DNA from: CAYRJA01 sp964424455 | Lineage (GTDB): Bacteria; Bacteroidota; Bacteroidia; Chitinophagales; UBA10324 | NCBI GenBank assembly: GCA_964424455.1 | Contig: CAYRJA010000126.1 | Span: 1-7,008 of the forward strand | Length of the DNA stretch: 7,008 bases | Direction of reading: 5' to 3' | Shown here: positions 1 through 6,628 of the stretch, piece by piece | Layout of the letters: the number at the start of each line of letters is the position of its first letter | How positions within the stretch are numbered: the first letter of the stretch is position 1 | The notes under the pieces: model-generated | Databases searched by the model: none | What the model was told of the DNA's origin: nothing | Seen by the model: only the letters and a program-made list of their open reading frames with translations | Program-made: the position numbers and the translations under genes

Positions 1-50
1 GGTCACCTGGTATTTTCATAAAACGAAAATAAAAAACAATACTCAGTTCG

Positions 51-84
51 TTCAACGGTGTCATTCATTCAACGCTGTCATTCC
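51..84. repeat. 17-bp tandem repeat, two copies
   Basis: Two adjacent 17-bp units, TTCAACGGTGTCATTCA (51-67) and TTCAACGCTGTCATTCC (68-84), differ at two positions. They stand just before the larger dispersed repeats and share the GTCATTC core with the ends of those units, so they may be degenerate end fragments of the same family. Nothing recognisable lies in 1-50. Confidence 0.7.
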
Positions 85-91
85 ATTTTTC

Positions 92-210
92 CCTGTCATT
101 CCGAGCACAGCGAGGAATCCCCTGGTACGGAGTACTGCTGTAACAGGCGGATGCTTCCCTCGTCAGCATGACACGATGAGTGAGCAGATTCCTCCTTCGT
201 CGGAATGACA
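92..210. repeat. MITE-like dispersed repeat, copy 1
   Basis: This 119-bp unit matches 255-373 with three mismatches by my reading. Its ends are an imperfect inverted repeat: the left end reads GTCATTCCGAGCACAGCGAG and the right end, GATTCCTCCTTCGTCGGAATGAC in two parts (187-199 and 200-209), is close to its reverse complement. A second, variant right-end motif (GGATGCTTCC...GTCAGCATGAC, about 149-172) lies inside. No credible protein is encoded; the open frames across it are by-products of the repeat. The end motif resembles non-coding repeats that I recall being scattered in many Bacteroidota genomes. A non-autonomous mobile element is an inference. Confidence 0.75.
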
Positions 211-218
211 GAGAGAAT

Positions 219-244
219 GTCATTCCGAGCACAGCGAGGAATCC
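219..244. repeat. Partial left end of the dispersed repeat
   Basis: Between the two full units lies an isolated copy of the left-end motif (GTCATTCCGAG...GAGGAATCC). It matches the first 26 bases of copy 1 and is followed by unrelated sequence (GTTCGTTTTTC) before copy 2. It is preceded by GACAGAGAGAATG, which recurs at about 387-400 after copy 2, so the junction sequence was duplicated along with the repeat. Confidence 0.7.
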
Positions 245-254
245 GTTCGTTTTT

Positions 255-373
255 CCTGTCATTCCGAGCGCAGCGAGGAATCCCCTGGTACGGAGTACTG
301 CTGTAACAGGCGGATGCTTCCTTCGTCAGCATGACACGATGAGTGAGCGGATTCCTCCTTCGTCGGAATGACA
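255..373. repeat. MITE-like dispersed repeat, copy 2
   Basis: This is the second full 119-bp unit, in the same orientation as 92-210. The differences I count from copy 1 are GAGCGCAGC for GAGCACAGC, TTCCTTCG for TTCCCTCG, and GAGCGGATT for GAGCAGATT. The same imperfect terminal inverted repeats are present (GTCATTCCGAG at the left, CGTCGGAATGAC at the right). The high identity implies recent duplication or homogenisation by recombination. Confidence 0.75.
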
Positions 374-381
374 AGCGGGGG

Positions 382-421
382 CAGCATGACAGAGAGAATG
401 AGCGGAGACGGGATTCCTCCT
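382..421. repeat. Decayed right-end fragments of the dispersed repeat
   Basis: AGCATGACAGAGAGAATG followed by GGGATTCCTCCTG repeats pieces of the right end and of the junction between the two full units. The fragment stops one or two bases before the stop codon of the T9SS protein gene, so the repeat cluster begins right at the 3' end of that gene. No separate rho-independent terminator is visible here. The inverted ends of the repeats could fold in RNA and limit read-through, but that is inference. Confidence 0.5.
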
Positions 422-422
422 G

Positions 423-3269
423 CTATTTTGTTTTAATCATCCTGAAAACCTGCCGGATGTTCTTTTCCTCTTTGCTTGTTATTTTTAGCAGATAGATGCC
501 GGCGGGCAATGCGGAAATGTTTATATGAAGGTTGTTCTGTTTCACACCGTTGAAATGTCTGCTCAGTATTATTCTTCCCGGCATGTCACAGATTTCTACT
601 CCCGCAATATCTTCATTCTTTTTTCCTGTAATATAAATTACATCGTTCGCCGGATTGGGAAATATCTGCCATTCATCGGGTTCGGGGAGTGTTACAACCG
701 CATCTGTACCTATCAATATATCCTGACAAGTGGTGAATGAGCAGTTAGAGCCATTCAGCGCTTCAAGGCATACATGGTAAGTTCTATCTGCCGGAAACAG
801 ATGTACAGGATTTTCTTCTGCTGATACCGGAGAGCCGTCGTCAAAATTCCAGTGGTAACGGGTAGCGCCGGTACTGTTGTTGGCAAAAGTTGCTTCCTTT
901 CCTGTTACAGTATAAGAAAATCCGGCAACCGGAGCAGGGTTTGCAATCACCGGATAAGAAGCAGAAGTGTCGGCACAATTTCCATTGGAAACATATACTC
1001 TGAAATAGGTACTGTTGGAAAGAACGCCGGTGTAAGATGAATTTACCGCAGAGGGTATGTCTGAAAAACCGGTTGATGCGTAAGCGGAATACTGCCATTG
1101 AATATTAGCCGTGCTGCCTGTTACAGTCAATATTGCCGGAGTGCCTTCGCATACCGTATCCCTGTCTGCTGAAACCGTTCCGGCAACAGGAACAGGAGAT
1201 ACTGTAACACTGATGGGCGCGGATGAAGCAGGCGAGCCGGTTACGCAGTTTGCATTGGAGGTCATTACGCAAACGATTTCATCATTATCTGCCAGCGTAT
1301 TCGTTGAATAAGTGTTGCCGGTTCCTGCATTATTTCCATTTACTTTCCATTGATAAGACGGTGTAGAGCCGCCGTTTGCCGGTGTAGTAGAAAAAGTAAC
1401 CGGAGTACCTGCGCAGATAGAAGTATCGGAAGCGGAAATACTTACCGATGCTGTTACAGTTGGATATACCGTAATATGGATGGGCGCGGATGAAGCCGGC
1501 GAGCCGGTTACACAATTTTCAGAGGAAGTCATCACACATATAACTTCATCATTGTCTGCCAGCGTATTCGTTAAATAAGTGTTGCCGGTTCCTGCATTAT
1601 TTCCATTTACTTTCCATTGATAAGACGGTGTAGAGCCGCCGTTTGCCGGTGTAGTAGAAAAAGTAACCGGAGTACCGGAGCAGATAGAAATATCGGAAGC
1701 GGAAATACTTACCGATGCTGTTACAGTTGGATTGATTTTGATGTACTTTGTTCTTTTCAGCGTATCTGTATTGCCGGCATTACCGACTACTAAAGTAACA
1801 GTATATTCTCCCGAAGCGCTGTAACAGATTTGCGGAGGATTTTTACCGGTGAAAGAGGCAGGAGTTCCCCCTTCAAAATTCCATTTCCATGAATCTGCAT
1901 CTTTACTATTATCCGTAAAGTTAACACAACTGCTTTCGCAAAGCTCTGTTTGGTTTGCAGAAAAATCAGCCACAGGTGTTACAGCGGCTACAGTGCACAG
2001 CCCATTGACCTGTACCGGAGCAGATGCACATTCACATCCGGTGGTATTGGGTTGTCCGTTGCCTAATTCTCCATAGTAGTTGTGCCCCCATGCCCAAAGA
2101 GTTCCATCATTTTTTGAAGCTAAAGAAAAGTAGTACCCCGTGGCAATGGCAGTAATGCCTGTAAGAAATCCTGTGTTGTTGGCTCCATGCACCTGAACCG
2201 GTGTGTTGCTTTGAGCAACGCCGCCGTCGCCTAACTGTCCATATTGGTTTCTTCCCCACGCCCATACGGTTCCGTCGTTTTTCAATGCAATAGAAAAATG
2301 CCATGCTGCTCCAACAGCAATAATATCCGTAAGAAATCCGGAGTTGTTGGGTCCGTGTACCTGAACAGGTGTGCTTCGGTTAGAGACGGTATTATCACCC
2401 AACTGACCATACAGATTCCATCCCCATGTAACGACGGAGCCGTCATTTATCAATGCCATGGAATTATTATCAGAAGCAGATATGGCAATTGCACCGGTTA
2501 AGAAAGCCGTATTCCCCACATTATGTACCTGAACAGGAACATACTTATATGGGGCAAAAGTGTTGTCGCCCAACTGACCGTTGCCTCCGCCGCCCCATGC
2601 CCAAACAGTGCCGTCAGCTTTTAAAGCAAGCGAATGTGTATTACCTGCAGCTATGGCAATGATGCCTGTTAAGAAACCGGCATTATTCGGTCCGTGTACC
2701 TGCACGGGTACCCATCGCCATACGCCGGCGTTGTCGCCCAGCGCACCGGTACTGCCCATTCCCCAAGCCCAAACGGTGCTGTCGCTTTTCAGCGCCAGCG
2801 CATGTTCTCTTCCGGCAGCAATGGCAACAATATCTGTTAAGAAACCTACATTGTTTGGTCCGTGTACCTGAACAGGTGTCCGCTTATCATCTTTAGTGCT
2901 ATCGCCCAGTTCTCCGGAAGCGTTTCTGCCCCATGCCCATACAGTACCGTCTTTTTTCAATGCCAGTGAATAATTAATTCCTGCCGAAACAGCAGTAACA
3001 TCTTTCAAAAATCCTGAGTTGTTTGCACCATGCACCTGAACAGGGACAGACTTACTGACATTTGTACTGTCGCCTAATGCGCCTGTTAAGTTATTGCCCC
3101 ATGCCCATGCAGCGTCATCGCAAACAGAAACGGAATGATAGGCGCCTGCGGCTATTTTCTGAGCATAGGAAAAGCTATATAGTCCGCAAAGTAAGAGGCA
3201 GAAAGCAACTCCGCCTGTCAGCTGTTTAAGTGTTACAGTTCTGATGGTTGTGTTTAATGTTAATCTCAT
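423..3269 (-). CDS. Secreted RCC1-repeat/PKD/Ig-like protein with T9SS sorting domain
   Basis: A 948-residue protein probably exported by Sec and then moved across the outer membrane by the type IX system. Residues 1-36 form a signal peptide (hydrophobic GGVAFCLLLCGLYSF, likely cleavage after SYA). Residues about 37-423 hold seven RCC1-type repeats, each with a (W/T)WG...G.LG(D/N) core followed by P-V-Q-V; this suggests a seven-bladed beta-propeller. A PKD domain (about 432-515, with WKWNFEGGTP), two near-identical Ig-like modules (about 516-693), a third Ig-like module (about 697-783) and a second PKD domain (about 785-860, with YHWNFDDGSP) follow. The tail (about 866-948) has the T9SS type A marks: FPNPAND, then GR and LPAGIYLLKI. 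The start lies 29 bp after the response-regulator stop, with no clear Shine-Dalgarno sequence. No catalytic domain is visible; adhesion or ligand binding is a guess from the architecture. Confidence 0.93.
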   Translation of the reverse strand: MRLTLNTTIRTVTLKQLTGGVAFCLLLCGLYSFSYAQKIAAGAYHSVSVCDDAAWAWGNNLTGALGDSTNVSKSVPVQVHGANNSGFLKDVTAVSAGINYSLALKKDGTVWAWGRNASGELGDSTKDDKRTPVQVHGPNNVGFLTDIVAIAAGREHALALKSDSTVWAWGMGSTGALGDNAGVWRWVPVQVHGPNNAGFLTGIIAIAAGNTHSLALKADGTVWAWGGGGNGQLGDNTFAPYKYVPVQVHNVGNTAFLTGAIAISASDNNSMALINDGSVVTWGWNLYGQLGDNTVSNRSTPVQVHGPNNSGFLTDIIAVGAAWHFSIALKNDGTVWAWGRNQYGQLGDGGVAQSNTPVQVHGANNTGFLTGITAIATGYYFSLASKNDGTLWAWGHNYYGELGNGQPNTTGCECASAPVQVNGLCTVAAVTPVADFSANQTELCESSCVNFTDNSKDADSWKWNFEGGTPASFTGKNPPQICYSASGEYTVTLVVGNAGNTDTLKRTKYIKINPTVTASVSISASDISICSGTPVTFSTTPANGGSTPSYQWKVNGNNAGTGNTYLTNTLADNDEVICVMTSSENCVTGSPASSAPIHITVYPTVTASVSISASDTSICAGTPVTFSTTPANGGSTPSYQWKVNGNNAGTGNTYSTNTLADNDEIVCVMTSNANCVTGSPASSAPISVTVSPVPVAGTVSADRDTVCEGTPAILTVTGSTANIQWQYSAYASTGFSDIPSAVNSSYTGVLSNSTYFRVYVSNGNCADTSASYPVIANPAPVAGFSYTVTGKEATFANNSTGATRYHWNFDDGSPVSAEENPVHLFPADRTYHVCLEALNGSNCSFTTCQDILIGTDAVVTLPEPDEWQIFPNPANDVIYITGKKNEDIAGVEICDMPGRIILSRHFNGVKQNNLHINISALPAGIYLLKITSKEEKNIRQVFRMIKTK
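1198..1731 (-). repeat. Tandem duplication of an Ig-like module (2 x 267 bp)
   Basis: Units 1198-1464 and 1465-1731 repeat with a period of exactly 267 bp (89 codons), so the frame is kept. Positions 1307-1409 and 1574-1676 are identical over 103 bp by my reading, while the lower-coordinate portion of each unit has many substitutions. In protein terms both modules carry VTASVSISASD, TPVTFSTTPANGG and PSYQWKVNGNNAGTGNTY. The mosaic of identical and diverged stretches fits an older duplication partly homogenised by gene conversion. Confidence 0.9.
2086..3101 (-). repeat. Seven RCC1 repeats with a 168-bp period
   Basis: The DNA coding for the WAWG core (CCCCA... on the plus strand) starts at 2086, 2254, 2422, 2593, 2761, 2929 and 3097. 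Spacing is 168 bp every time except for one step of 171 bp, that is 56 residues per blade with one extra residue in the fourth step. Six of the seven repeats also contain PVQVH followed by a variable N-rich stretch and (G/A)FL; the last instead has SAPVQVNG and leads into the PKD domain. The bases are less alike than in the Ig duplication, so these repeats are older or more selected. Confidence 0.9.
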
Positions 3270-3298
3270 GTTTATGATTAAAATATTATTTGAGTAAA

Positions 3299-3922
3299 TT
3301 AATGTCCGAGATAAATATTGATTGCCTCTACCCTATTGCTTACATGCAGCTTGGAAATGATTCCTGAGATATGTTTTTTTACCGTGATTTCTTCTATACC
3401 AAGTATCTTGGCTATGTTTTTATTGCTTTTTCCTGTACTGGCTATTTTCAATACTTCCTTTTCCCTGTCTGAAAGATCTTGAACTAATTCAGTGCCTTCA
3501 TCTTTTGCTGTGAAATATTCATTTATCTTATTAATGATGCCCGGCGAAAAGGTTCCAATTCCTTCCGCGGCATCCTCTATCACCTTCTTCAATTTGTTAA
3601 TCTGGTGTTTCAGAATATAGCTGGTTGCTCCGGCAGAAAGCGCCTTAAACAGTTTGTCGCTGTTATCCGAAACAGAGAAAACGATATAGTTAACAGACGG
3701 TCTGATAACTTTAAGTTTTTTAATACACTCTATACCATTCATATTGGGGAGACCAACATCCACCAAACACACATCTATATTCAGATTGCGGAATTCGGCA
3801 ATCAGGTCTTCTGCTGATTCAAACTCTTTTACAATATGGAATCCGGCAATACCCGACAGGTATTTTGAAACCTGGCTTCTGGTTTCCTCATCATCCTCCA
3901 AAATGGCAATGTTTACTATCAT
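3299..3922 (-). CDS. NarL/LuxR-family response regulator
   Basis: A 207-residue cytoplasmic transcription regulator of standard length. The receiver domain (about 1-110) has the acidic cluster E9-D10-D11, the phospho-acceptor D55 in LVDVGLPNMNG, the switch residue S83, Y102 and the conserved K105 (SYILKH). The LuxR-type helix-turn-helix (about 150-207) reads LSDREKEVLKIA, then NKNIAKILGIEEITVKKHI, typical of this family. All residues needed for phosphorylation and DNA binding appear intact. It starts 53 bp after the stop of the histidine kinase gene and ends 29 bp before the T9SS protein gene, so the kinase is the obvious partner. Control of its own operon is plausible, but no operator is recognisable. 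Confidence 0.95.
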   Translation of the reverse strand: MIVNIAILEDDEETRSQVSKYLSGIAGFHIVKEFESAEDLIAEFRNLNIDVCLVDVGLPNMNGIECIKKLKVIRPSVNYIVFSVSDNSDKLFKALSAGATSYILKHQINKLKKVIEDAAEGIGTFSPGIINKINEYFTAKDEGTELVQDLSDREKEVLKIASTGKSNKNIAKILGIEEITVKKHISGIISKLHVSNRVEAINIYLGH

Positions 3923-3975
3923 CTGAAATTAAAATATGTAAATATCCTGCTTAAGAATTTATTCCGACTGATACT

Positions 3976-5976
3976 TTAGTATAATTCTTTTATTTTCATT
4001 TCGCCTGTAAAAAGAAAGTCGCCCTGCAACCGTATAATTGTTCCTTCACCCGGCTTTGAAGCGATTTCAATAGTTCCCCCGATGCTTTCTATCCTGCTTT
4101 TCATGTTCTTGAATCCATAGGAACGGGGATTTCTTTTGTCAACATCCATTCCTACCCCGTGGTCAACAATATTGATGAGATACCTTGAGTTTTTTATTTC
4201 GATATTAATAATGACTTCACCGGAAGCTGAATATTTGATAAAATTATTGATTGCCTCTTTCATAATGGAGCTGATGTTGAATTTCACTTTCGGTGACACC
4301 ATGATTTTGGGAATGTCCTGTGGAATAGTGAATTCTATTTCCTTACCGGCAGTTTCAACAAGGTCATTCAAATCCAACCAGAGTTTGGCAATGAAGGCAT
4401 CCAACTCATTCGTATCGGGATCTAACGCAATGATTCCGCTGCGATTCATTTCTGCTATATCCTTTAGTTTGGAGGAAACTTTGGAGGCAAACCATCTTAA
4501 TTCAGCGCTACGGTCATTTTCTTTAGCTCTTTCATTTTCACACATAAAAATCAAGCTGGTTATTTTAGAGCCGATATTATCATGGTATTGCTTTCCTATC
4601 TCTTCCTGTACCTGTGCTCTTTCTTCGGCTCTTTCTTTTTCAATGGACAAGTCTTTGTTTTTTAATTCAAGATTTTTTTTCTCAATCTCCTTCTGACTGA
4701 TGATTAGTTTTCTCTTTCTCACACGCAACTGAAACCAGAATCCGATAACCATAAGCAGAAATAAAGCCACCAGTAACAGAAAGTAGGTTCTTGTTTTTTG
4801 TAACTGCAGTTCATTCCTGATTTTCAGACCTTCCAGTTCTTTCTCTTTCTTCTCGGATTCGTACTGAATCTTCAATTGATAAATCTGGTTGCTTGAGTTT
4901 TCATTCAGGATACTATCCTTCATCCTGTCGTACAGTAAATGATATTGGTATGCGGCGGCAATATCCCCTTGTGCACTGTATAGCTGCGACAGATAACTGT
5001 AACAATCTTTCATCTGGTCTTTAATTCCTATTTCCTTAGCAACCAATAATCCGTTGTTGAGGTATTCACTTGCTTTTGAATACTCCTTCTTTTTAAGAGA
5101 AATTTTTCCAAGGTTCAGATAAGAGTCGGCAATACCCAACTTGTTATTAATTCGTTTGGAAAGAGTCAAGCTCTTTATGAAATATTTCTTTGCTTCAGGT
5201 AATTGTTTCAGATCGTCGTACACCTCGCCAAGGTTTACATAAGCATGAATGATTCCCAGCGTGTCGCCTATTTCTTCTTTTATATTTAAAGATTCAAAAT
5301 GATTTATCAATGCTTCCTGATATTTCCCTTCCTTGCGGGAAACATTTCCAATATTGTTATACACATAAGCTACGGTCTGCTTGTCGTTGTTTTCTTTTGC
5401 CATTCTCAATGCCTCGTAATAATTCTTTATGGCAGCCGGATAATTTCCCTGTTCTTCATAAACAATTCCGATATTCATTTCGGTGGCAGCGCTGACTTTT
5501 TTGTCTTTTATTTCTTCTGCAATTTTCAGCGCGGCAAAATAATTTTTCAATGCAGCCGGATAATTTCCCAATACATCATAAACGGTTCCGATATTGTTGT
5601 AGGTTTTGGCTAATCCTTTCTTGTCGTTGAGTTCCTTGCTTGCTTCCACCACCTCTGCATACTTTTTCAGCGCTTCAGGATAATCTCCCTGCTGAAAATA
5701 AATAATACCCAAGGTACTGTTAGCATACAGAACACCTTGAGTGGATTTGATTTTCTGAGCAAGTAATAATGTGTTGTTTGCATAACTCAGTGCATTTTCA
5801 TAATCTCCGGATTTCAGAAAATTCAATGCCAGAGAATTCAGCAGTCTTACTTTAAATGTATCATCTTTTGCAGTTTCCACAACGTGAATAAGAGAATCCA
5901 CTGTTCTTTGGCTTTGGCTGTACGCCGGCTTAAAGAAACACAGAAAGATAACCGGAATGAGTAACGCTTTCTTCAT
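3976..5976 (-). CDS. TPR-repeat sensor histidine kinase (NarL/DegS-like class)
   Basis: A 666-residue membrane sensor kinase. I chose the ATG at 5976 because it gives a clean signal peptide (MKKALLIPVIFLCFF, likely cleavage after AYS); an in-frame ATG at 6009 would add 11 residues that spoil it. After export there are about eight TPR-like repeats with a 40-residue period (about 25-360; for example YNNIGTVYDVLGNYPAALKNY). A single membrane segment (about 397-418, FLLLVALFLLMVIGFWF) and a charged coiled coil (about 420-460) follow. The dimerisation helix has the phospho-acceptor H465 in QYHDNIGSKI. The ATPase domain has the N box (MKEAINN, about 572-578), G1 box D605-H-G-V-G and G2 box YGFKNMKSR. 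It probably phosphorylates the regulator encoded 53 bp downstream. The ligand or partner of the TPR region is unknown. Confidence 0.95.
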   Translation of the reverse strand: MKKALLIPVIFLCFFKPAYSQSQRTVDSLIHVVETAKDDTFKVRLLNSLALNFLKSGDYENALSYANNTLLLAQKIKSTQGVLYANSTLGIIYFQQGDYPEALKKYAEVVEASKELNDKKGLAKTYNNIGTVYDVLGNYPAALKNYFAALKIAEEIKDKKVSAATEMNIGIVYEEQGNYPAAIKNYYEALRMAKENNDKQTVAYVYNNIGNVSRKEGKYQEALINHFESLNIKEEIGDTLGIIHAYVNLGEVYDDLKQLPEAKKYFIKSLTLSKRINNKLGIADSYLNLGKISLKKKEYSKASEYLNNGLLVAKEIGIKDQMKDCYSYLSQLYSAQGDIAAAYQYHLLYDRMKDSILNENSSNQIYQLKIQYESEKKEKELEGLKIRNELQLQKTRTYFLLLVALFLLMVIGFWFQLRVRKRKLIISQKEIEKKNLELKNKDLSIEKERAEERAQVQEEIGKQYHDNIGSKITSLIFMCENERAKENDRSAELRWFASKVSSKLKDIAEMNRSGIIALDPDTNELDAFIAKLWLDLNDLVETAGKEIEFTIPQDIPKIMVSPKVKFNISSIMKEAINNFIKYSASGEVIINIEIKNSRYLINIVDHGVGMDVDKRNPRSYGFKNMKSRIESIGGTIEIASKPGEGTIIRLQGDFLFTGEMKIKELY

Positions 5977-5991
5977 TGAAATTTCAGTTTC

Positions 5992-5999
5992 CAAAAATA
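5992..5999 (-). promoter_or_regulatory. Weak candidate Bacteroidota -7 element
   Basis: On the minus strand the sequence TATTTTTG matches the Bacteroidota -7 consensus TAnnTTTG, and a related TTACTTTG lies slightly upstream (6004-6011). No TTTG sits at the expected spacing of about 19 bases upstream of either, and the nearer one would leave a very short leader before the kinase start. The region is AT-rich, so a chance match is quite possible. Confidence 0.2.
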
Positions 6000-6157
6000 C
6001 AAAAGCCAAAGTAAGAGTGAAGTTTTTTTAGTCCGGTGTCCGGTTTCCTGCTCCATCCGGTGCGCATCCTGAGCATAAGGTTTTGATTTAATTACAAATT
6101 ATGGATTAGAAATGATGTGTTACAGGAGTTCGGTTTTAAAATATTTGAAGCCCTGCC

Positions 6158-6182
6158 CTTGTCGGGTCTCCTGACCGACAAG
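6158..6182. repeat. REP-like hairpin downstream of the transposase remnant
   Basis: CTTGTCGG and CCGACAAG form a perfect 8-bp stem around the 9-base loop GTCTCCTGA. It lies about 20 bp beyond the stop codon of the transposase C-terminal fragment, where REP-type palindromes are often found next to their transposases. The 15-bp core GGTCTCCTGACCGAC (6165-6179) recurs in inverse orientation at 6282-6296. There is no T-run after it on the minus strand, so it is a poor terminator. The rest of 5977-6203 shows no gene. Confidence 0.7.
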
Positions 6183-6203
6183 CCGTTTAACCGACAACTC
6201 CAT

Positions 6204-6275
6204 TTAATCTGTAACATGAGTTAAAAACTTCCACCTCGTATCATCGCCCGAAAAATAGAATGAAGCTGAACTAAT
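6204..6275 (-). pseudogene. C-terminal fragment of an IS200-like/RAYT transposase
   Basis: Read from 6275 down to the TAA at 6204-6206, the minus strand encodes (I)SSASFYFSGDD, then TRWKFLTHVTD and stop. This is the ending expected for the Bacteroidota IS200-like transposases (Y-S-S-A-x-F-Y ... F-L-T-H near the C-terminus). Just upstream, at 6276-6278, the frame has a stop, and no match to the family continues. The main transposase body (6605 upward) ends in the same eight residues SSASFYFS, so this piece is either the displaced tail of that gene or the remnant of a second copy. Confidence 0.75.
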
Positions 6276-6281
6276 TTAGCG

Positions 6282-6300
6282 GTCGGTCAGGAGACCAGAC
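6282..6300. repeat. REP-like hairpin with shared core
   Basis: GTCGGTC, the loop AGGA, and GACCAGAC form a stem of about 7 bp with one bulged base. The first 15 bases (6282-6296) are the exact reverse complement of 6165-6179, the core of the hairpin outside the transposase tail. The two hairpins therefore bracket the C-terminal fragment 6204-6275 in inverse orientation. Confidence 0.65.
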
Positions 6301-6326
6301 AGCGGCGGAGAATTTATCTTTTTTGC

Positions 6327-6362
6327 CCCCGCAAAGTTTTCTTTTTCGGAGACTTTGCGGGG
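6327..6362. repeat. Perfect 11-bp stem hairpin
   Basis: CCCCGCAAAGT (6327-6337) pairs perfectly with ACTTTGCGGGG (6352-6362) around a 14-base, T-rich loop. On the plus strand the stem is not followed by a T-run, and on the minus strand it is followed by GCAAAAAAG, so it does not look like a classic terminator in either direction. It does not share its arm sequence with the other palindromes of the block. Confidence 0.75.
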
Positions 6363-6392
6363 ACAGAAATCTTCCCGGCAGTTTTTTCGTAC

Positions 6393-6442
6393 CCGCCGAG
6401 TTCACTGCTGCTTCGGCTTGAGCCATGTGCAGGACTCGGTGG
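6393..6442. repeat. Long hairpin A of the inverted palindrome pair
   Basis: CCGCCGAGT (6393-6401) and ACTCGGTGG (6434-6442) form a 9-bp stem with one G/T mismatch around a 32-base interior. The interior contains a smaller palindrome, GGCTTGAGCC. The left arm with its flank CGTAC equals the reverse complement of the right arm and flank of the hairpin at 6550-6600. Confidence 0.7.
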
Positions 6443-6549
6443 CATTCAGGGCGGCAAAGAAGAGAACAGGATTTCATTACCTTTAACTTCATGACCGTGA
6501 AAGCAGCAGCAGTAATAATAAGCAATGAACGAACTGTGTTACAACTCTG

Positions 6550-6600
6550 CCGCCGAGTTCTCGCTCGCCTCGCACAAGGCACTGCGGAGTAACTCGGCGG
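6550..6600. repeat. Long hairpin B of the inverted palindrome pair
   Basis: CCGCCGAGTT (6550-6559) pairs perfectly with AACTCGGCGG (6591-6600). Inside, GCCT (6567-6570) and AGGC (6577-6580) can close a second stem around CGCACA. The right arm and its flank (AACTCGGCGGGTACG, 6591-6605) abut the point where the transposase coding match ends, so this palindrome marks one border of the inserted block. Confidence 0.75.
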
Positions 6601-6604
6601 GTAC

Positions 6605-6628
6605 GGAAAAATAAAATGAAGCAGAACT
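6605..6628 (-). repeat. 24-bp direct repeat flanking the block (partner 6249-6272)
   Basis: The two copies match at 21 of 24 positions and both encode SSASFYFS on the minus strand. The three differences (TCT/TCA, TTT/TTC, TCC/TCG) all fall at third codon positions and change no residue. A simple target-site duplication would start identical and then decay at random, so the pattern favours two separately selected family copies, though three differences are few. Confidence 0.75.

Larger units (their letters stand above)
6273..6604. other. Palindrome-rich block interrupting the transposase 3' end
   Basis: About 330 bp lie between the two transposase segments. The flanks are a 24-bp direct repeat (6249-6272 and 6605-6628). 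Inside are four clear palindromes (6282-6300, 6327-6362, 6393-6442, 6550-6600). The outermost arms of the last two share the 15-mer CGTACCCGCCGAGTT in opposite orientations (6388-6402 and, reversed, 6591-6605). No convincing protein is encoded; a minus-strand open frame of about 127 codons crosses the block but shows no family resemblance and runs over the palindromes. It may be a BIME-like non-autonomous element or a scar of several nested insertions. Confidence 0.6.

Noticed and set aside
92..373. Possible CRISPR array
   Set aside because: There are only two full 119-bp units with inverted ends and part copies. There is no regular 25-40 bp repeat with unique spacers of equal length, and no cas gene is present.
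65..374. Short open frames on both strands across the left repeat cluster
   Set aside because: They repeat the same peptide (for example YSSTPYQGIPRCARND) because the DNA repeats, and the frames have no start context or family resemblance. They are products of the MITE-like units.
3186..3197. Lipoprotein signal (LLLC) in the T9SS protein
   Set aside because: LLLC lies inside the hydrophobic core and is followed by more hydrophobic residues and a better signal peptidase I site (SYA/Q). A T9SS tail also fits a Sec-exported, non-lipidated protein.
4136..4696. 186-codon plus-strand open frame
   Set aside because: It is antisense to the kinase domains, whose motifs (H465, N, G1 and G2 boxes) are all in the minus-strand frame.
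6158..6182. Rho-independent terminator for the transposase
   Set aside because: The stem is good, but no T-run follows it on either strand.
6249..6628. 24-bp direct repeats as a simple target-site duplication
   Set aside because: The copies differ at three of 24 positions, all synonymous, and 24 bp is long for most elements. I keep insertion as a possibility but not as the stated mechanism.
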